From: Candidatus Babelota bacterium
GTDB taxonomy: Bacteria; Babelota; Babeliae; Babelales; Babelaceae
DNA length: 10,174 nucleotides
NCBI GenBank assembly: GCA_003174035.1
Contig: PRDV01000044.1
Span: 1 to 10,174, forward strand
Direction of reading: 5' to 3'
A program made the position numbers and the translations under genes. Shown piece by piece: positions 6,691 through 10,174 of this stretch. The first letter of the stretch is position 1, and each line of letters begins with the position of its first letter. The notes under the pieces are model-generated. The model did no database searches. It saw only the letters and a list, made by a program, of their open reading frames with translations, and was not told the DNA's origin.

Positions 6691-7893
6691 TTAGAATGAC
6701 GGTGTAGAGGGTTTTATTGCTGTTCTTAGTTCGTGCGGTGCAACCTTACTCTTTAGAGGTTCATGCGTTGAAACGATAGTTCTTTCAATGGAAGGATGAA
6801 GAGACGTTATCAATTCATTGGTAATAAGGTGTCCATTGCGAGCACATTCATCTGCGGTAATTCCGGGCGCTTCTCCCATAAGAAAGATATCATGTGATAA
6901 GGTGACATTTGGTATATCTGTAACATCGAATGCTGTCATATTCATACTGACAATGCCAACTATAGGGGCATAATGATTATTGATGATAGCAATGCCTTTG
7001 TTTGATAGTCTTCTGGTATAGCCATCATAATAGCCTATGGGAGCAATAGCAAGGAGGGTGGGCCGTTCTGCTCGCCAGGTTTTATCGTAGCCAACGGTTG
7101 CTCCGGCTGGAATCTTTTTAAGCTGAATAATAGATGTTTTCCACTCGAGCACAGATTTTATATTAAAATCAGGATGAACTGCTTTTACGAGCTCTTGGTG
7201 TGCTGCCGATTTTCGCAGGCCATAAAAAGCAGCTCCAGCGCGAACGAAGGTATAGGTTCGTTTCGGTTTAATACAAAGAGCGCTCGAAGAAAGTGCGTGA
7301 GTACAAGGAATAGGTTTTCCTGCTGCTTCAAGAAGTTCTATAAGCTCGTCAAATTTTGCTAGCTGTTGATAGCTGAAGCTTTGGTCGGGGTTGGGTGTAT
7401 CGCATAAATGAGTAAAGAGTCCAAAAATTTCAATATGGGCTAATTGCTCTGCTGCGCGAATAAAGGAGAGCGTTTGTTCAGGAGCGACTCCCAAGCGAGA
7501 CATGCCAGTATCTATTTTAATATGGATATAGGCTTTTTTGCCTACCCGTTGAGCGGCTGCATTGAGTGCTACTATATCTTCAAGATTATAAACGCCCATG
7601 TGGATATCTTGCTGTATGGCTTGGTCTAAGCTGCCATCAAGATAGGAAAGAACAAGTATGGGTTTGGTAACCCCCTGCGCCCGAGCATCGAGTGCTTCGG
7701 CAATTCCTGCTGTGCAAATCCACGCTATATGAGGGTCCTCTTGGGCCAATTGAGCTATTTGGGAAAGGCCATGGCCATAAGCATTACTTTTAAGAACGAT
7801 AGCAACGGCCGAATTTCCCGCTGCTTTTTTAATCTGCTGGCTATTATGGGCAAATGCTTCCCTGCTGAGCGTGATTGAGGTTCTTGGTTTCAT
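6691..7893 (-). CDS. alr: Alanine racemase (PLP-dependent, fold type III)
   Basis: The 400-residue enzyme interconverts L- and D-alanine, supplying D-Ala for peptidoglycan in the cytoplasm. The PLP-binding lysine is Lys35 in VLKSNAYGHG (33-42; the family norm is VxKANAYGHG). KIDTGMSRLG (126-135) is the conserved barrel loop with the usual Arg133. The second catalytic residue is Tyr269 in GATVGYDKTW, followed by PIGYYDGYTR (286-295). The usual GRVSMD-type loop reads GIVSMN (313-318), with Ile for Arg and Asn for Asp. The C-terminus extends roughly 25-30 residues past the usual end. The ATG at 7893 has only a weak ribosome-binding site (AGAAAG). It lies 77 bp after the exported-protein gene, across a hairpin, and 45 bp before the kinase gene. 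Its presence implies the organism makes peptidoglycan. Confidence 0.96.
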   Translation of the reverse strand: MKPRTSITLSREAFAHNSQQIKKAAGNSAVAIVLKSNAYGHGLSQIAQLAQEDPHIAWICTAGIAEALDARAQGVTKPILVLSYLDGSLDQAIQQDIHMGVYNLEDIVALNAAAQRVGKKAYIHIKIDTGMSRLGVAPEQTLSFIRAAEQLAHIEIFGLFTHLCDTPNPDQSFSYQQLAKFDELIELLEAAGKPIPCTHALSSSALCIKPKRTYTFVRAGAAFYGLRKSAAHQELVKAVHPDFNIKSVLEWKTSIIQLKKIPAGATVGYDKTWRAERPTLLAIAPIGYYDGYTRRLSNKGIAIINNHYAPIVGIVSMNMTAFDVTDIPNVTLSHDIFLMGEAPGITADECARNGHLITNELITSLHPSIERTIVSTHEPLKSKVAPHELRTAIKPSTPSF

Positions 7894-7923
7894 GCGTAAT
7901 CTTTCTAACTTTGTATTTCAGCA

Positions 7924-7953
7924 GAAAGGCCCGGGATCTCCCCCAGGCCTTTC
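7924..7953 (-). terminator. GC-rich hairpin between the exported Hsp20-like gene and alr
   Basis: GAAAGGCC (7924-7931) and GGCCTTTC (7946-7953) form a perfect 8-bp stem, extended by three more G-C pairs after one mismatch, around a small loop. It begins 18 bases after the stop of the gene at 7971-8627 and could end that transcript. The T-run after the stem is short on both strands, so termination may be partial. With no clear promoter between it and alr, it could act as an attenuator that lets some transcription continue into alr. Confidence 0.55.
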
Positions 7954-7970
7954 GTATATCTCAATTCTGC

Positions 7971-8627
7971 TTATGGAATTTGCAATACTTCTTCTTTTTG
8001 CTTATCAATAGTAATGGTAAAGCTGTTATTCTTTACCGGTTCCGCTTTGAGCGTACTGATATCAACAAGATTCTTAAAGTATTCGCCTTCAGAAGCTAAT
8101 GAGCTTGAGTAGAAAATACGTTCACCGCTTTCTTTTTGCTCTTTAGCATCTTTTGCTGGCTCTTTAGCTTTTTCTACTTTCTTGATCTCAATACGACGTG
8201 CGATATTGATACCATAAGGAGCAATAAAGAACTCAATCTTACCATCTTTTAAGGTAATAGTTCCGGCCCAGCCGTTTTCCTTTTTGACTACCTTGATATC
8301 ATTCTTATCAAGTTTATCAAAGCCGGTAAAGGTGACCGTTACTTTTTGATCGTCTTCTTTAATGTCACTCTTAATCTTTCCAAGGCCTTCACGTGCTGCT
8401 TTGATAGTTTCACGATCTTCCTTAGAAGGGCCTAAATCAGCGAGATGCTGTCTCATTGATTCGATTGATTTGCGATGGAAATCCATCACTTCATCCATCC
8501 ATGATGTATCAAAGAAGGATGCATCATCAAACCAGATATGGTGCATGCGTGCTTGTGCATGCTGTACGATAGTACTTGCGCTCAGTAAAGCACACAGAGC
8601 GAAAGGCAGTTTAATAACGTTATTCAT
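7971..8627 (-). CDS. Exported protein with a divergent Hsp20/alpha-crystallin-like domain
   Basis: The 218-residue product has a textbook signal peptide (basic start, hydrophobic 7-22, AQA at 25-27 for cleavage), so the mature protein should be periplasmic or secreted. Residues 28-90 are mostly helical with an aromatic patch (IWFDDASFFDTSWMD). Residues about 90-208 look like an alpha-crystallin domain. DDQKVTVTFTGFDKLDKNDI (92-111) resembles the 'GV-DI' strands of Hsp20. FYSSSLASEGEYFKNLVDIS (172-191) resembles its 'F-R-F-LP' region, and LKAEPVKNNSFTITID (193-208) the 'KA-NGVLTI' signature. It ends VLQIP, an I-x-I-like tail. A Lys/Glu-rich insertion (about 146-169) splits the domain. The homology is my reading of the pattern and is not certain. 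The ribosome-binding site GGAGG lies 5 nt before the ATG. A protective role in the envelope is inferred. Confidence 0.85.
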   Translation of the reverse strand: MNNVIKLPFALCALLSASTIVQHAQARMHHIWFDDASFFDTSWMDEVMDFHRKSIESMRQHLADLGPSKEDRETIKAAREGLGKIKSDIKEDDQKVTVTFTGFDKLDKNDIKVVKKENGWAGTITLKDGKIEFFIAPYGINIARRIEIKKVEKAKEPAKDAKEQKESGERIFYSSSLASEGEYFKNLVDISTLKAEPVKNNSFTITIDKQKEEVLQIP

Positions 8628-8675
8628 AAATACCTCCGAAATTGTATACGTTAACGGTTAATACTACTGCTCATT

Positions 8676-8704
8676 AGAGTACCATAGATTGCAAAAATTA
8701 TCAA
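8676..8704 (-). promoter_or_regulatory. Promoter of the exported Hsp20-like gene
   Basis: On the minus strand TTGATA (8699-8704, five of six consensus bases) lies 17 bp from TACTCT (8676-8681), which carries a TGG extension. Transcription would start near 8669, about 41 nt before the ATG at 8627. The weak -10 hexamer is offset by the good -35 box and the extended element. Confidence 0.5.
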
Positions 8705-8769
8705 TGGGTTTTGGCTATTTTTAGATAGCTTTTGTTACCAGTATTTCGCAAAGCATTCTTTGTTATGTA

Positions 8770-8798
8770 TTGCATTCCATGATTTTATATGTTATATA
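8770..8798 (+). promoter_or_regulatory. Promoter of the AAA/DUF4143 ATPase gene
   Basis: TTGCAT (8770-8775) and TATATA (8793-8798) are 17 bp apart, with TGT directly before the -10 box as an extended element. Transcription would start near 8805, leaving a leader of only about 20 nt. Both boxes overlap the repeated TGCATTCCAT sites described separately, so factor binding there should block polymerase. Confidence 0.5.
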
Positions 8799-8815
8799 TG
8801 GAATGCATTCCATAT
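8771..8815 (+). promoter_or_regulatory. Candidate operator: 20-bp palindrome plus upstream half-site
   Basis: Positions 8796-8815 form a perfect 20-bp palindrome centred on GGAATGCATTCC. A further copy of the half-site TGCATTCCAT lies at 8771-8780, exactly 33 bp before the matching copy at 8804-8813, about three turns of the DNA helix. The upstream copy covers the -35 box; the palindrome covers the end of the -10 box and the predicted start. The palindrome ends directly before the GAGGTG ribosome-binding site. This is the geometry of a repressor operator bound by two dimers or a tetramer. The regulator is unknown and is not encoded nearby. Confidence 0.6.
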
Positions 8816-8825
8816 GAGGTGACCA

Positions 8826-10055
8826 ATGTTTGCCGAATTGCGAGAACTGAGTCGTAGTTTCATTAAAATAAAATTTGAACAATACCTTCGTTATTTTATT
8901 CAGGTTACCCCGCTAAAGCATCGTTTTGCTATGATATTGGGAGAGCGAGGTATCGGAAAAACTACTACGCTGATCCAATATCTTGTTGATGTTGCTGAGG
9001 GAGATATGCTCAGTGATAAAATCCTTTACATTCAGGCTGATCACTTTCTCATGACAAATACTTCTCTCTATGAAGTGTCTCAGGAATTTTATCAACTTGG
9101 TGGGCAATGTATAGCATTTGATGAGATTCATAAGTACCCAAACTGGGCTCAAGAGCTTAAGAGTATTTTCGATACCTTTCCTAACTTGAGAATACTGGCA
9201 TCTGGCAGTTCTGCTTTGGAGATTCGCAAAGGGAGCCACGATCTTGCACGTCGTGCCGTTGTGTATCGCATGTATGGGCTTTCATTGAGAGAATTTATAG
9301 CATTGAAATATGGGATTTCATTTTCAGCCCATACCTTTATTGAGATTTTGGAGAATCATACGGCCTTGGCATTTTCTGTTATTGAGCAGCTTGATGAGCA
9401 AAAGCTTAAGATACTCAAAATATTTAAGGAATACCTTGAGTATGGTTATTATCCTTATTTTAAAGAATTTGAATCTTTAGAAGAATTTAGAATGACGGTT
9501 GAGCAGAATTTGCATACTACTTTAGAAGCTGATTTGGTGGCTATTTATCCTCATTTAACTGGTAGTAGTATAAGAAAAATCAAGCAGCTTGTTGGGTATC
9601 TGGCGCATGCGGTGCCATTTACCCCGAACTGGCAGGTTATTAAAAAAACCACTGAGATTGGAGATGATCGTACCATTAAAACGTATTTTAAATATCTGGA
9701 AGATGCTTCAATTATGAATTCTGTAGGCTCGAGCAGTCAAAAGTTAAAGAAAATTGAAGATCCTGAAAAAATCTTTTTGGCCAATCCTAATCAACTGTAT
9801 ACCTTTACCGTACTTCAGCCGAATATAGGTAATCTGAGGGAAACATTCTTTTTGAGTGCTTGCAGACCAGGCTATGATGTTGATCTTGCAAAAGACGCTG
9901 ATTTCATGATTGATGGCATGTGGACCATCGAGGTTGGCGGGAAAAATAAGGATGCCAAGCAAATTAAAAAGAATGCCGGTTATCTCGCTCTTGATGATAT
10001 AGAACATGGCTCTGGCAAGCGAATTCCTTTGTGGCTATTTGGATTCTTGTATTGA
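8826..10055 (+). CDS. ATP-binding protein, AAA_14 plus DUF4143 family
   Basis: The 409-residue product has the two-domain layout of the AAA_14/DUF4143 ATPases, a widespread bacterial and archaeal family with no settled function. The Walker A motif is GERGIGKTT (39-47). Walker B is CIAFDE (95-100), followed by the family hallmark DEIHKYPNWAQELKSIFD (99-116). The sensor region reads ASGSSALEIRKG (125-136), then LARRAVVYRMYGLSLREF (140-157). The C-terminal part ends with ADFMID (358-363) and IEVGGK (368-373), which resembles the D-(n)-ExK core of the PD-(D/E)XK nuclease fold seen in DUF4143. Whether it cuts DNA is unknown. The ATG at 8826 follows GAGGTGA at a 4-5 nt spacing. The gene is transcribed divergently from the exported Hsp20-like gene and has a strong candidate operator. 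No partner gene (toxin, antitoxin or transposase) is visible, so it appears to stand alone. Confidence 0.93.
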   Translation: MFAELRELSRSFIKIKFEQYLRYFIQVTPLKHRFAMILGERGIGKTTTLIQYLVDVAEGDMLSDKILYIQADHFLMTNTSLYEVSQEFYQLGGQCIAFDEIHKYPNWAQELKSIFDTFPNLRILASGSSALEIRKGSHDLARRAVVYRMYGLSLREFIALKYGISFSAHTFIEILENHTALAFSVIEQLDEQKLKILKIFKEYLEYGYYPYFKEFESLEEFRMTVEQNLHTTLEADLVAIYPHLTGSSIRKIKQLVGYLAHAVPFTPNWQVIKKTTEIGDDRTIKTYFKYLEDASIMNSVGSSSQKLKKIEDPEKIFLANPNQLYTFTVLQPNIGNLRETFFLSACRPGYDVDLAKDADFMIDGMWTIEVGGKNKDAKQIKKNAGYLALDDIEHGSGKRIPLWLFGFLY

Positions 10056-10174
10056 TCTCTTGGATTGGTTCAATTTTGTTAGTCTATGGTGAATTCGATC
10101 TACGCACTGCGTTGCAAATTTTTCACAAGAGAAAACTTGATGATCTATGGCAATATGCCATTAGGCAAGAGCGC

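Noticed and set aside
8644..8664. Dyad around CGTTAACG in the leader of the exported Hsp20-like gene
   Set aside because: Only the central 8 bp are palindromic and the outer arms match for four bases, which is expected by chance in AT-rich DNA.
10147..10161. ATGGCA/TGCCAT hairpin with a 3-nt loop after the ATPase gene
   Set aside because: It lies about 90 bases past the stop, is short and has no T-run on either strand, so it is not a convincing terminator.
10123..10173. A short minus-strand frame entering from the right edge and ending in a TGA, possibly the tail of a neighbouring gene
   Set aside because: Only 16 codons are visible, with no recognisable motif, and another minus frame is equally open for 9 codons.
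10031..10174. An open plus-strand frame from a GTG at 10031 (or TTG at 10052) to the right edge, with a hydrophobic start, overlapping the end of the ATPase gene
   Set aside because: It has no ATG and no ribosome-binding site, its first part is a shifted frame of the ATPase gene, and the visible part is too short to judge. It could still be the start of a coupled gene; sequence beyond the edge would settle it.

Overview
The window is a moderately AT-rich bacterial segment holding nine protein-coding genes, one of them cut off by the left edge. I see no rRNA, tRNA, CRISPR array or recognisable insertion sequence. Gene content suggests a host-associated bacterium with a cell wall (alanine racemase), deoxynucleoside salvage (a dCK/dGK-type kinase), many exported low-complexity or coiled-coil proteins, a secreted Sel1-repeat protein and an AAA/DUF4143 ATPase. 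This mix is what I would expect from Candidatus Dependentiae (TM6) or another intracellular lineage. That placement is an inference from gene content, not proven by any marker here.

Region 1 (1-5314, all minus strand) is a run of four genes for exported proteins of unknown function. In transcription order they are: a 531-aa protein with a long charged coiled coil and a C-terminal membrane segment (3719-5314); a 268-aa protein of similar plan (2862-3668); a coiled-coil plus Sel1/TPR-repeat protein (1345-2748); and a Pro/Ala/Ser/Thr-rich protein running off the window (1-1125). The first two share a C-terminal segment in exact register (R-x2-G-x10-LGK, then Y-T-K/E-Y-K) and weaker similarity in their helical domain. 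They look like divergent paralogues of an undescribed family of anchored surface or periplasmic proteins. A good promoter lies upstream of the first gene.

Region 2 (5315-8627) is housekeeping and stress. A cytoplasmic Hsp20 gene on the plus strand converges, with a 4-nt overlap, on a deoxynucleoside kinase gene. Upstream of the kinase on the minus strand lie alanine racemase and then a signal-peptide protein whose mature part looks like a very divergent alpha-crystallin (Hsp20-like) domain. A GC-rich hairpin separates that last gene from alr. The window may therefore encode a cytoplasmic and an exported small heat-shock-like protein 2 kb apart.

Region 3 (8628-10174) has a divergent control region and a plus-strand AAA_14/DUF4143 ATPase gene. 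The ATPase promoter is overlaid by a perfect 20-bp palindrome plus an extra half-site exactly 33 bp (about three helical turns) away, a strong operator candidate. The last 119 bases contain no gene I can support.

Several intergenic promoters share a GGTAtaCT-type (often extended) -10 element. The most unusual items are the paired C-terminal anchor motif, the exported Hsp20-like protein and the operator in front of the ATPase. I did not find a complete, clearly novel multi-gene system.
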